Source: Paenibacillus beijingensis
GTDB lineage: Bacteria > Bacillota > Bacilli > Paenibacillales > Paenibacillaceae
Length of the DNA stretch: 64,000 nucleotides
Assembly: GCF_000961095.1 (NCBI RefSeq)
Contig: NZ_CP011058.1
Coordinates: 1,207,001-1,271,000 of the forward strand
Direction of reading: 5' to 3'
Part shown: positions 42,991-50,790 of the stretch, in pieces
Layout of the letters: the number at the start of each line of letters is the position of its first letter
Numbering within the stretch: the first letter of the stretch is position 1
Position numbers and translations under genes: made by a program
The notes under the pieces: model-generated
Told to the model about the DNA's origin: nothing
Databases searched by the model: none
What the model saw: only the letters and a program-made list of their open reading frames with translations

Positions 42991-43147
42991 GAAAAAGGAA
43001 AGTAGAGCGGGCGGGTTTGAATCTGGAGAAGCGAAGCGGGCGCCTTTGTGGACGGATTCCAACCCTGCTAAGGGTTTATGGAATCAAGGAATCCGTCCAC
43101 AACAGCGATCGGAAGATCAAACCCGCCTGTGCAGCGCTCCTTTTTCA
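42991..43147 (-). repeat. Nested palindromic intergenic repeat, copy B
   Basis: Outer arms GCGGGCGGGTTTGAATCT (43007 on) and AGATCAAACCCGCC (43114-43127). Middle arms GTGGACGGATTCC (43048-43060) and GGAATCCGTCCAC (43088-43100). Inner AACCCT/AGGGTT. It starts on the minus strand at the hutH stop codon (tgaaaaagg), exactly as copy A starts at the stop of the HisJ gene. Base differences from copy A in the middle stem are compensated on both arms. Confidence 0.88.
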
Positions 43148-44674
43148 CAACTCCGCCAACTCCGCGAGCGAATCCGCCTGCTTCATCCACTCCGCGATCG
43201 TCTGAAAATCGTGCGACAGCACGCGGTCCTCGTCGACAAAAGCGACCCGCTCCCGGCAGCGGTCGTACAGCTTCTTCGTGCCGCTGCCGAGCAGCTGCGG
43301 GTCTCGGAAATCGAGCGCCTGCGCGGCGCTCAGCAGCTCAATCGCCAGCACCGAATAGGCGTTGTCGACGATCTGCCTCGCTTTGCGGGCGCCGATCGTG
43401 CCCATGCTGACATGATCCTCCTGGTTGCCGGAGGAAGGGATGGAGTCGACGCTGGCCGGATGGGCGAGCGACTTGTTCTCGGACACGACGGCAGCGGCCG
43501 CGTACTGGGCAATCATGAAGCCCGACTGCAACCCTCCGTTTTTCGTCAGAAACGGCGGCAGCCCTTCGTTCAAATGCGGATTGACGAGCCGCTCGATCCG
43601 CCGCTCGGAAATGTTTGCCAGCTCCGAGGCGCTGATCGACAGGTGGTCCATCGCCAGCGCGATCGGCTGTCCGTGGAAATTGCCGCCCGAAATGACCCGC
43701 TCTTCATCGGCAAAAATAAGCGGATTGTCGGTAGCCGAATTGATCTCGATTTCCAGCTTTTCCGCGATATACTCGAGCGCATCGCGGCTAGCGCCGTGAA
43801 CCTGGGGCGCGCAGCGGAGCGAATAGGCGTCCTGCACCCGCCGCTCGCCCTGACGGGTCATCAGGCGGCTTCCGGTCGTGAGCTTCTTGATGTTCTCCGC
43901 CGACTTCCGCTGGCCCCGGTGCGGGCGGATTGCATGCGTTGCCGCATCGAATGCGTCCCGCACGCCGTAGAGCGCCTCGCAAGTGAGCGCTGCTGCGCAG
44001 TCGGCCCATTCGGCAAGCCGCTGCGCATCCCAGCAGGCGAGAACGCCGACGGCGGTCATCACCTGCGTGCCGTTGATCAGGGCGAGCCCCTCCTTCGCTT
44101 CAAGGGCAAGCGGCGTTATGCCCGCCAGCTCCATCGCCTTGCCGCCCGGCATGCGCACCCCTTGATAATACGCCTCGCCTTCGCCGAAGATGACGAGCGC
44201 CAGATGCGACAGCGGCGCCAAATCGCCGCTTGCGCCGAGCGAACCCTTCTCGGGAACGACGGGCGTCACGCCCCGGTTCAGCATGTCAATCATCAGCTGC
44301 ACGACCTCCGGACGAATGCCCGAATAGCCGAGCGCAAGGGCGTTGATGCGGAGCAGCAGAATGGCTCTCACCACCTCTTCCGCAAACGGACTGCCGATGC
44401 CGCAGGCGTGGCTGCGGATCAGGTTGACCTGCAGCGCCTTCGCATCTTCTCCTGAAATATACGTGTCGCTGAATTTTCCGAAGCCCGTCGTCAGGCCGTA
44501 CACGACCTTTTTCTCACTAAGAAGCTTCTCCACATATTGACGGGTACGCTGCATTTTGAGGGTGCTGTCCGCGTCGATTCCCACTTGGACTCCATGGCGC
44601 GCCACACCTACGACCTGCTCGATCGTTAAGGAATGTCCGTTCACGATAACCGGTTTTACGGCTGTATACTGCAT
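43145..44674 (-). CDS. hutH: Histidine ammonia-lyase
   Basis: 509 residues, the usual HutH size. The MIO prosthetic group forms from Ala-Ser-Gly in GSLGASGDLAPLSH near residue 145. Also present are YGLTTGFGKFSD near residue 60, the central QDAYSLRCAPQVHG-type stretch near residue 280 and FHGQPIALAMDHL near residue 340. It deaminates L-histidine to trans-urocanate in the cytoplasm. It follows a terminator with UAG triplets (44700-44750), so HutP-controlled read-through from upstream is likely. Confidence 0.96.
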   Translation of the reverse strand: MQYTAVKPVIVNGHSLTIEQVVGVARHGVQVGIDADSTLKMQRTRQYVEKLLSEKKVVYGLTTGFGKFSDTYISGEDAKALQVNLIRSHACGIGSPFAEEVVRAILLLRINALALGYSGIRPEVVQLMIDMLNRGVTPVVPEKGSLGASGDLAPLSHLALVIFGEGEAYYQGVRMPGGKAMELAGITPLALEAKEGLALINGTQVMTAVGVLACWDAQRLAEWADCAAALTCEALYGVRDAFDAATHAIRPHRGQRKSAENIKKLTTGSRLMTRQGERRVQDAYSLRCAPQVHGASRDALEYIAEKLEIEINSATDNPLIFADEERVISGGNFHGQPIALAMDHLSISASELANISERRIERLVNPHLNEGLPPFLTKNGGLQSGFMIAQYAAAAVVSENKSLAHPASVDSIPSSGNQEDHVSMGTIGARKARQIVDNAYSVLAIELLSAAQALDFRDPQLLGSGTKKLYDRCRERVAFVDEDRVLSHDFQTIAEWMKQADSLAELAEL

Positions 44675-44699
44675 ATTTCCACCTGCTTTACGAGTAATG

Positions 44700-44750
44700 A
44701 AAAAAGCCCATACCTAATAAAGGTACCGGCTTCTAAATCACTAATCGCTA
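44700..44750 (-). promoter_or_regulatory. Terminator with HutP-type UAG triplets before hutH
   Basis: On the minus strand three TAG triplets (44748-44750, 44741-44743, 44733-44735; spacers of four and five bases) run into a terminator: GCCGGTACCT, loop ttatt, AGGTATGGGC (one mismatch and one wobble), then six T. HutP of Bacillus subtilis binds UAG triplets at four-base spacing around the hut terminator and allows read-through when histidine is present. Here the element lies between hisD and hutH, where read-through would be expected. Confidence 0.68.
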
Positions 44751-44815
44751 AATGGCCGCTGATTCGGTTGGGGTTGAAACTGTTAACTGTTGATCAAACG
44801 CCGGTCGTCTGCCTG

Positions 44816-46093
44816 CTACTCTTCTAACCGCAGCTCTACCGACCTGGCGTGGGCTTGCAATCCTTCGAAATGGGCGAGTGCGGCGATCTTGTGCCCGTTC
44901 TTCAACATGTCTGTGCCGCTGTAATGAATCAAACTTGTTTTCTTAATAAAATCATCCACTGAGAGCGGGGAGGAAAAACGCGCCGTTCGTCCCGTCGGCA
45001 GCACGTGGTTCGGACCGACAAAATAGTCGCCGATCGCCACCGGGCTGTTCTCGCCGATAAAGACGGCGCCGGCATGCTTTATTTTTCCAATATATGCAAA
45101 CGGATCGGAAATAAACACTTCCAAATGCTCCGTAGCGAGCTCATTGACGATGTCAAACGCCTCTTCCAGATCGGCCGCCACACAAATCGCGCCCCAGCGG
45201 CGGATCGACTGCTCGGAAATCTCTTTGCGCGCCAGCTCCGGCAGCTGCTTCGCTACCTGCGCCTGCACGTCTTCGGCAAGCTTGGCGGACGTCGTCACCA
45301 GCACGCACGAAGCGAGCGGATCATGCTCCGCCTGCGCCAGCAGATCGGCCGCAATGTAAACCGGGTTCGCCGTTTCGTCGGCAAGAATGACCACTTCACT
45401 CGGACCGGCAATCATATCGATTGCCACATGGCCGAACACTTCCCGCTTGGCGGCGGCGACGAACGCGTTGCCCGGACCGGTGATTTTATCAACCCGGCGA
45501 ATGGTCTGCGTACCGAACGCAAGCGCGGCGATCGCCTGCGCGCCTCCCGTCTTGTACACCTCGGTAATGCCGAGCTCGCGGGCGGCTGCCAGCACGGCGG
45601 CGTTCAGCTTGCCGTCTTTGCCCGGAGGCGTCGTCATGACGATTTCCGGCACCCCGGCGACGAGAGCCGGAATCGCGTTCATCAAGACCGAGCTCGGATA
45701 AGCGGCCGTTCCGCCGGGCACGTAAATGCCTACCCGCTCGAGCGGCCGGATGATTTGCCCCAGCATCGAGCCCGTTTCCGACGTTGTCGTCCACGACTGC
45801 CGCACTTGGCGCTGATGGTAATCGCGGATGTTGACGATCGCCTCGCGAATCGCTTCCAGCACGGCCGGATCGATCACCCGGTACGCTTCCTCGAACTCCT
45901 CCGGCTGCACCGCCAGTTCCGTCAGCTTCACCTTGTCGAATTTTTCGGTAAGGTCAAACAGGGCGGCGTCCCCTTCAAGCTTCACCCGCTCTATAATGTT
46001 CAGAACGGCTTCCCGGCGTTCCTGGCCATCCGCGCCCGAATTCCGGTCCACGTTCAATTGATTTCGCTCTACGATAGCTATCAAGCTTTTCAC
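44816..46093 (-). CDS. hisD: Histidinol dehydrogenase
   Basis: 425 residues from GTG 46093, which has AAGGA seven bases upstream; this matches the family length, while ATGs upstream (46144, 46108) lack a site. Zn and catalytic residues are in place: DLLAQAEHDPLAS near residue 245, ATEHLEV near residue 310 and the signature GPNHVLPTGRTARFSSPLSV near residue 350. It oxidises L-histidinol to histidine with two NAD+. Genuine HisD motifs argue against the sulfopropanediol dehydrogenase paralog. It sits between the transporter ATPase and hutH, so its product would be the substrate of the next gene. Confidence 0.93.
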   Translation of the reverse strand: MKSLIAIVERNQLNVDRNSGADGQERREAVLNIIERVKLEGDAALFDLTEKFDKVKLTELAVQPEEFEEAYRVIDPAVLEAIREAIVNIRDYHQRQVRQSWTTTSETGSMLGQIIRPLERVGIYVPGGTAAYPSSVLMNAIPALVAGVPEIVMTTPPGKDGKLNAAVLAAARELGITEVYKTGGAQAIAALAFGTQTIRRVDKITGPGNAFVAAAKREVFGHVAIDMIAGPSEVVILADETANPVYIAADLLAQAEHDPLASCVLVTTSAKLAEDVQAQVAKQLPELARKEISEQSIRRWGAICVAADLEEAFDIVNELATEHLEVFISDPFAYIGKIKHAGAVFIGENSPVAIGDYFVGPNHVLPTGRTARFSSPLSVDDFIKKTSLIHYSGTDMLKNGHKIAALAHFEGLQAHARSVELRLEE

Positions 46094-46169
46094 CCCGGAA
46101 TCCTTCATTCTATGACTTGGTTTTTGTGACGCTAAGACATTCATTGAGCGGCGATGCTTGTTTGAGCAG

Positions 46170-47003
46170 CTAAGCCTTTGTTTTGAGCGACAAATTTTTC
46201 AAAGACTTTTGCCGTTCCAGCTCGGTTACGATTTCCCGTTTGTAATGAACGAATTGATCGGTCAGCTGGTCGTTCCAGTCCCTCGGCTTGCGCATTTCAA
46301 TCGTCATTTCCTTCGCCACTCTGCCCGGATGGGCGCTCATCACGTAGACGCGGTCCGACAAATAGATCGCCTCGTCCACATCGTGCGTCACAAACAGCAC
46401 GCCGCATTTCTCTTCCGTCCAGATGCGCATGAGCAGATCCTGCATATCTCTGCGCGTCTGCGCGTCAAGCGCGCCGAACGGCTCGTCCATCAGAAGCAGC
46501 TTCGGCCGGTAAACGAGCGCCCTGGCGATCGCCACCCGCTGCTGCATCCCGCCGGACATTTGCGCCGGATACGATTTCTCGAACCCTTTTAGCCCGACCA
46601 GCTCCAAAAAATGATACGCCATCTCTTTCTTCTCGGCTTTGCTCGGTCCGCTCACCTTCTTCAAGGCGAAAGCGACGTTTTCCCAGGCGTGCATCCACGG
46701 CAGCAGACTGTACTGCTGGAATACGACGCCGCGGTCTCTGCCGGCCCCATTGATCGGCTCGCCGTTCAGCAGCAGCTTGCCTTCCGTAATCGGGTCAAGC
46801 CCGGCCACCAGCCGCAGAAAAGTCGACTTGCCGCAGCCGGACGGACCGAGCAGCGAGACGAACTCTTCCTTCCGGATCGTCAGATCGACCTGGTCGAGGG
46901 CCGTCATTTCCTTGCCGCCGCTGACAAACGTCTTCGTTACTTTGCTTGCGACCAGCATGCTTTCTTTCAGCTCCGGTTGTTCGTTACGTACTTGAATAGC
47001 CAT
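46170..47003 (-). CDS. ABC transporter ATP-binding protein (SsuB/TauB type)
   Basis: 277 residues. Walker A GPSGCGKSTFLRLVAG near residue 55, Q-loop FQQYSLLPW, signature MSGGMQQRVAIARAL near residue 150, Walker B LLMDEPFGALD and the switch His in LFVTHDVDEA. It is close to nitrate/sulfonate/taurine-family ATPases. It powers uptake with the permease 9 bp upstream in transcription order and the lipoprotein at 48443-49471. HutP is encoded in the same run of genes, which points to an imidazole-type or histidine-related solute. Confidence 0.9.
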   Translation of the reverse strand: MAIQVRNEQPELKESMLVASKVTKTFVSGGKEMTALDQVDLTIRKEEFVSLLGPSGCGKSTFLRLVAGLDPITEGKLLLNGEPINGAGRDRGVVFQQYSLLPWMHAWENVAFALKKVSGPSKAEKKEMAYHFLELVGLKGFEKSYPAQMSGGMQQRVAIARALVYRPKLLLMDEPFGALDAQTRRDMQDLLMRIWTEEKCGVLFVTHDVDEAIYLSDRVYVMSAHPGRVAKEMTIEMRKPRDWNDQLTDQFVHYKREIVTELERQKSLKNLSLKTKA

Positions 47004-47012
47004 GATCCCACC

Positions 47013-47777
47013 TCATCCCTTCGCTTTTTCGAGCGCTTTCCAAGGGAACAGTTTTTTGTAAAGTCCGGCAAACAGCAGGTCCGTAATCAGTCCGAGCAGG
47101 CCGATGACGACGATGCCCAGTACGATGCGCTCAGTTGCTAAATACCGCTGCGCCTGCATAATGCGGAAGCCGAGGCCTTCCGAAGCGGCCACCAGCTCGG
47201 CCACGACGAGATACGTCCACGCCCAGCCCCATGTCGTCCGGAACGTGTCGACCATTCCGGGCAGCGCCGCGCGGAACACGATGCTTTTCATCACTTCGCC
47301 CTTCGAAAGCCCGAGCGTCTTGCCGACTTCGACCAGCGACTTGTTCACCGTCTTGCAGTTGTCGGCGATCATGATCACTTCCTGGAAGAAGACGCCGAGG
47401 AAAAGAATGAAAAACTTTTGCAGGTCGGACGTGCCGAACCACAAAATCGATAACGGAATGAATGCAACCGCCGGCATATAGCGGATCAATCCGATCAGCG
47501 GCTCCCAGATCGCCTGCCAAGTGCGCGAGGTGGCCATCATCATGCCGATCGGCACCGCAAAGATGGTCGAAATGAGGAAGCCCATCAAGATCCGGTAAAA
47601 GCTGACGGCAAGGTCTTCAAAAAAGATGCCTTCGCGGATCTCATCCACAAGCGCCTGCAGCGTGTCGCCCGGCGTCGGCAGAAACAGCTTGTCGATCGTG
47701 TTCGAATAAGTGAGATAAGCCCAAATCGCGAGCACGAGGAGGATGCTTGCTGCCGAGATCGCCGAATATTTCTTCAT
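47013..47777 (-). CDS. ABC transporter permease (SsuC/TauC type)
   Basis: 254 residues with six predicted helices and the binding-protein-dependent inner-membrane signature (EVGKTLGLSKGEVMKSIVFRA near residue 165). It is the membrane channel of the SsuABC-like importer encoded with the lipoprotein and ATPase around it. Start ATG 47777, stop 9 bp before the ATPase start. Confidence 0.9.
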   Translation of the reverse strand: MKKYSAISAASILLVLAIWAYLTYSNTIDKLFLPTPGDTLQALVDEIREGIFFEDLAVSFYRILMGFLISTIFAVPIGMMMATSRTWQAIWEPLIGLIRYMPAVAFIPLSILWFGTSDLQKFFILFLGVFFQEVIMIADNCKTVNKSLVEVGKTLGLSKGEVMKSIVFRAALPGMVDTFRTTWGWAWTYLVVAELVAASEGLGFRIMQAQRYLATERIVLGIVVIGLLGLITDLLFAGLYKKLFPWKALEKAKG

Positions 47778-47832
47778 ATGTTACCCTCGCCTCCTGTTCA
47801 AGTTCATACCCAGCATCTGAAAAAGCTGCATG

Positions 47833-48309
47833 TTAAATATGGTTGAAGCCGAAGCCGATCGCTTCGTGCTCGAAGCCTTTCTTCGGAGCGCCGATCGTGC
47901 CGTAAACGCAGACTCCGATCCACTCCCCTTCATGATTGACGGCGCCGGACATTTTACCGCGAACGATGGAGAAGGTCAGCCCTACGGTACGCAAAATGTC
48001 GCCGAACTGCACGACGCCGCGGCCGACGCTTTGGATCGCTTCAATAATCGCGTGGTAAATGGCGTGCACTTCGCGGTACGATTCGCCGTCGATGATCTGG
48101 TTGTTCTTGGCCGCAGTCTCGATCGCCGCCACGACCTTGATCAAATCCATCGCGCCCACTCGGCCGATCGTGAACCGGTAGCCGCCCTCCGTCAGCTGCT
48201 GCTCGATCGCTTTGCGCCATTCATGCTCCTGGAGCACCGCGAGCAGGATCGTCAGCTTGCCGATCGGAAAGTCGGCGCCGGAATGTTTGTCCACCGCTTT
48301 TTTGTCCAT
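47833..48309 (-). CDS. hutP: HutP-family histidine-dependent RNA-binding antiterminator
   Basis: 158 residues; Bacillus HutP is about 150. The core matches HutP throughout: GRVGAMDLIKVVAAIETAAK, SYREVHAIYHAIIEAI, GDILRTVGLTFSIVRG, GEWIGVCVYGTIGAP and the end KGFEHEAIGFGFNHI. It includes the His pair that binds histidine/Mg. HutP hexamers bind UAG-type triplets in RNA and prevent termination when histidine is high. It lies between the importer's binding-protein and permease genes and is separated from hutH by three genes, unlike Bacillus, where the two are adjacent. Candidate targets are at 27441-27519, 44700-44750 and 49580-49660. Confidence 0.93.
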   Translation of the reverse strand: MDKKAVDKHSGADFPIGKLTILLAVLQEHEWRKAIEQQLTEGGYRFTIGRVGAMDLIKVVAAIETAAKNNQIIDGESYREVHAIYHAIIEAIQSVGRGVVQFGDILRTVGLTFSIVRGKMSGAVNHEGEWIGVCVYGTIGAPKKGFEHEAIGFGFNHI

Positions 48310-48402
48310 CGCTCATTTCGCTCCTTTCTGTTGTCTGCCTCATCCATGCGGCATGCCGAAAGCGGGCGGACAGCCTTCCGCTTTACTTGCATGTTATCAA
48401 AT

Positions 48403-48435
48403 GCGCCGTTTCCCATACCGGACGGGAAACGGCGC
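48403..48435 (-). terminator. Perfect 12-bp hairpin between the binding-protein gene and hutP
   Basis: GCGCCGTTTCCC-ataccggac-GGGAAACGGCGC is a perfect 12-bp stem just after the lipoprotein stop. Only a weak T-rich tail (atttga) follows on the minus strand, so it is more likely a partial terminator or mRNA stabiliser that gives the binding protein more transcript than the downstream genes. Confidence 0.7.
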
Positions 48436-48442
48436 TTTCCGC

Positions 48443-49471
48443 TTACTTAATTTGCAGCATCGACTTCAAATCGACCTGCTTCTTCAGCACCGTCTGGTTC
48501 GTCAGAATGCCTTGAATGTTCTCGGCCGCTTTCAACAGTTCGCCGGAATCGGCCATCTGCTGCTGATCCGCCACCGTGAAAAATTGAAGTCCCTCTAAAA
48601 TAACCGGCAGCTCCTCTGCGGGAATGCCGCTTTTTTCCGCCAATATTTTATTGCCTTCCTCCTGATTCGCCTTCCAGTACGTCAGCGTTTCGTCCCATAC
48701 CTTCTGCAGCTTGCCCTTCACGTCAGGGTGCTTGGAAAGGAACTCGGCGTCGATAACGGTCATATCGCTGATCAGTCCCGGGGAGTTCTCGCCGGAGTAC
48801 AAAATCTTGACGTCGCCCTTGCTCTTAATCGTCGAAATGTAAGGCTCATACGTGACGGCGGCATCGACTTTGCCCGAAAGGAGCGCAAGGCCCGCGTCGG
48901 ACGCCGGCATGTACACGAACGTGACCTCTTCCGGTTTAATGTTGTTTTCGGCGAGCGCCTGCCGGAATAACAGATCGGAGGTCGTACCTTCCTCGAACGC
49001 GACTTTTTTGCCTTTCAAATCGGCAACGCTGCCGATTTTGCTTGATGCGAGTACGGCATCCGCTTTTTCCGATTGATCGAGGAATACAATTCCCTTCAGC
49101 GCAAGATCGTTGTTGCCGACCATTTTGATTGCGGTATGCGTGGCAATGTTGGCGGCTTGGATGTTTTTGGATGCGAATGCGGCATTGATGTCCGCGTCCT
49201 GGTTAAAGTTTTCCACCGTTACATCAAGACCGTTTTTCTTGAAGATCCCTTGCTCGGCGGCAATCCACCAAGGTCCGTAGCCGATCCACGGCTCGACGCC
49301 CATTGTGAAGGAAATGGTTTCACTTTCGCTTGATGCGGAACCGCTGCTTTCATTCGTCTTCGTTGCACTTGCGCCCGTGTCGGCAGATCCGTTCTTGCTG
49401 CTTCCACATGCGGAAAGTGTTAATGCGGTCAGGCAAATAACGGCAAGCAGCATCCATTTCTTCTTCAACAT
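48443..49471 (-). CDS. ABC transporter substrate-binding lipoprotein (SsuA/NMT1-like)
   Basis: 342 residues. Signal peptide with lipobox LTLSAC, a Ser/Thr-rich linker, then a type II binding fold of the NMT1/SsuA group: ETISFTMGVEPWIGYGPWW, DVTVENFNQDADINAAFASK and KKVAFEEGTTSDLLFRQAL. Such receptors bind sulfonates, nitrate, thiamine precursors or other small N-heterocycles. It heads the operon containing hutP, and its leader has a HutP-type triplet, so an imidazole compound or histidine derivative is a likely ligand. Confidence 0.85.
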   Translation of the reverse strand: MLKKKWMLLAVICLTALTLSACGSSKNGSADTGASATKTNESSGSASSESETISFTMGVEPWIGYGPWWIAAEQGIFKKNGLDVTVENFNQDADINAAFASKNIQAANIATHTAIKMVGNNDLALKGIVFLDQSEKADAVLASSKIGSVADLKGKKVAFEEGTTSDLLFRQALAENNIKPEEVTFVYMPASDAGLALLSGKVDAAVTYEPYISTIKSKGDVKILYSGENSPGLISDMTVIDAEFLSKHPDVKGKLQKVWDETLTYWKANQEEGNKILAEKSGIPAEELPVILEGLQFFTVADQQQMADSGELLKAAENIQGILTNQTVLKKQVDLKSMLQIK

Positions 49472-49579
49472 ACATCCACCCCATTAAGTAAGTTTATGAT
49501 TCCAACATTTCATTTAAGCCCGCTTGTCCATTCTCAAATTCGACAGCGGTCGTCCAGCCCGAAGAAAATTTCCCCCCTT

Positions 49580-49660
49580 AAAAAAAAAATAAATGCGCTC
49601 GACAACAGGAACCCGGTGAGTTCCCGTCAATCAAAGACACATTCTTTTAACTAGAAACTA
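49580..49660 (-). promoter_or_regulatory. Leader of the importer operon with HutP-type XAG triplets
   Basis: Minus-strand TAG-tttc-TAG-ttaa-AAG (49660 down to 49644): three XAG units with exact four-base spacers, followed by hairpin ACGGGAAC-tcaccgg-GTTCCTGT (49605-49627) and, after 10-13 bases, a ten-T run (about 49581-49590). The spaced hairpin and T-run make a less typical terminator than at hisB or hutH. The surrounding 49472-49858 region has no gene; it also holds the start of the plus-strand exporter operon. Confidence 0.5.
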
Positions 49661-49858
49661 TATCGCGCTTTTGTACATTTTACACTCGGCCATTCTCTGC
49701 TGTCAATGATTTTATGTCAGGTAATGTAACGCAAAAAGTTCATCCCATCCGTCCCGGGACCTAGTGGAAAAACATGCTAAAGAAGGTCGCTCGCAGGCAG
49801 GATTTCTTTTACAATAATCGTGAACTTAAGAGATGGATCATGGATGGGGGAGGATGAA

Positions 49859-50788
49859 ATGTCCATACTGGATGTGAGCGGGCTGCGCAAGACGTTCGGC
49901 TCCGTAACGGCAGTGGAAGACATCGGATTCACCGTCGAGGCGGGGGAAGTGTTCACGATCATCGGACCGAACGGCGCCGGAAAAACGACGACGCTGGAAA
50001 TGATTGAAGGGCTGCAGACGCCGGATCGGGGACAGATCGCCTTTGGGGGCCGGACTTGGGCGAAGGATGCGGAAGCGATCAAAATCATGATCGGCGTGCA
50101 GCCGCAATCGAGTGCGATGTTCGATCTGCTGACGGTTGAGGAGAATCTGGAATTGTTCGCGACGTTTTACCCGAAACCCCGCCAATCTGCGGAAATTCTT
50201 GAAATGATCAACTTGACCGACCACCGCAGCAAACGGGTCAAATCATTATCCGGCGGGCAGCGCCAGCGGCTCGCGATCGGGCTCGCCATGATCAGCGATC
50301 CTGAAATCATCTTCCTCGACGAGCCGACAACCGGCCTCGATCCGCAAGCACGCCGCAATATATGGGAAATTATACTGAAGCTGAAATCGCTGGGCAAAAC
50401 GACGATTCTGACCACGCATTACATGGAGGAAGCGGAGAAGCTGAGCGATCGGGTGTGCATCGTCGATCAAGGGCGCGTCGTGACGCTCGATTCGCCCGCC
50501 ATGCTGATCGACCGGTTGACGAAGGAGCGGGAAGTACGGCTGTCGTTTACCGACGGCGCGGAAGCGGCGGCTGAGGCCGAGCGGATGGCGCAAAGCCTGT
50601 CGTCGGTCGTTCGGACGGACCGGGACGGCGCCGACTTGAAGCTGTGGACGGAGCATCCGGAGGATACGCTGCTGGATTTGTTCGGATTTACGAAACAGCG
50701 GGGCTTTCGGGTGGAGCAGGTCGCCATCCGCGAGTTAAGCCTCGAAGACGTGTTCATCGCCTATACGGGCAAGGAATGGAGGGACTGA
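49859..50788 (+). CDS. ABC exporter ATP-binding protein
   Basis: 309 residues from ATG 49859, with GGGGGAGG upstream. Walker A IIGPNGAGKTTTLEMIEG near residue 35, signature LSGGQRQRLAIGLAM near residue 130, Walker B IIFLDEPTTGLD and switch His TTHYMEEAEKL. The C-terminal extension is like those of DrrA/CcmA-type export ATPases. Pairs with the permease that starts 2 bp later. Probable drug, antibiotic or lipid export; the load is unknown. Confidence 0.9.
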   Translation: MSILDVSGLRKTFGSVTAVEDIGFTVEAGEVFTIIGPNGAGKTTTLEMIEGLQTPDRGQIAFGGRTWAKDAEAIKIMIGVQPQSSAMFDLLTVEENLELFATFYPKPRQSAEILEMINLTDHRSKRVKSLSGGQRQRLAIGLAMISDPEIIFLDEPTTGLDPQARRNIWEIILKLKSLGKTTILTTHYMEEAEKLSDRVCIVDQGRVVTLDSPAMLIDRLTKEREVRLSFTDGAEAAAEAERMAQSLSSVVRTDRDGADLKLWTEHPEDTLLDLFGFTKQRGFRVEQVAIRELSLEDVFIAYTGKEWRD

Positions 50789-50790
50789 AG

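Noticed and set aside
41262..43205. A plus-strand open frame of 647 codons opposite hutU
   Set aside because: Shadow of hutU. Its composition is Arg/His/Gly-rich, as expected from reading a GC-rich gene backwards, with no recognisable domain.
42926..44455. A plus-strand frame of 509 codons opposite hutH
   Set aside because: Shadow of hutH, and it runs through repeat copy B.
44816..46093. A HisD-like paralog such as sulfopropanediol dehydrogenase
   Set aside because: The full histidinol dehydrogenase signature and Zn ligands are present, and it adjoins hut genes.
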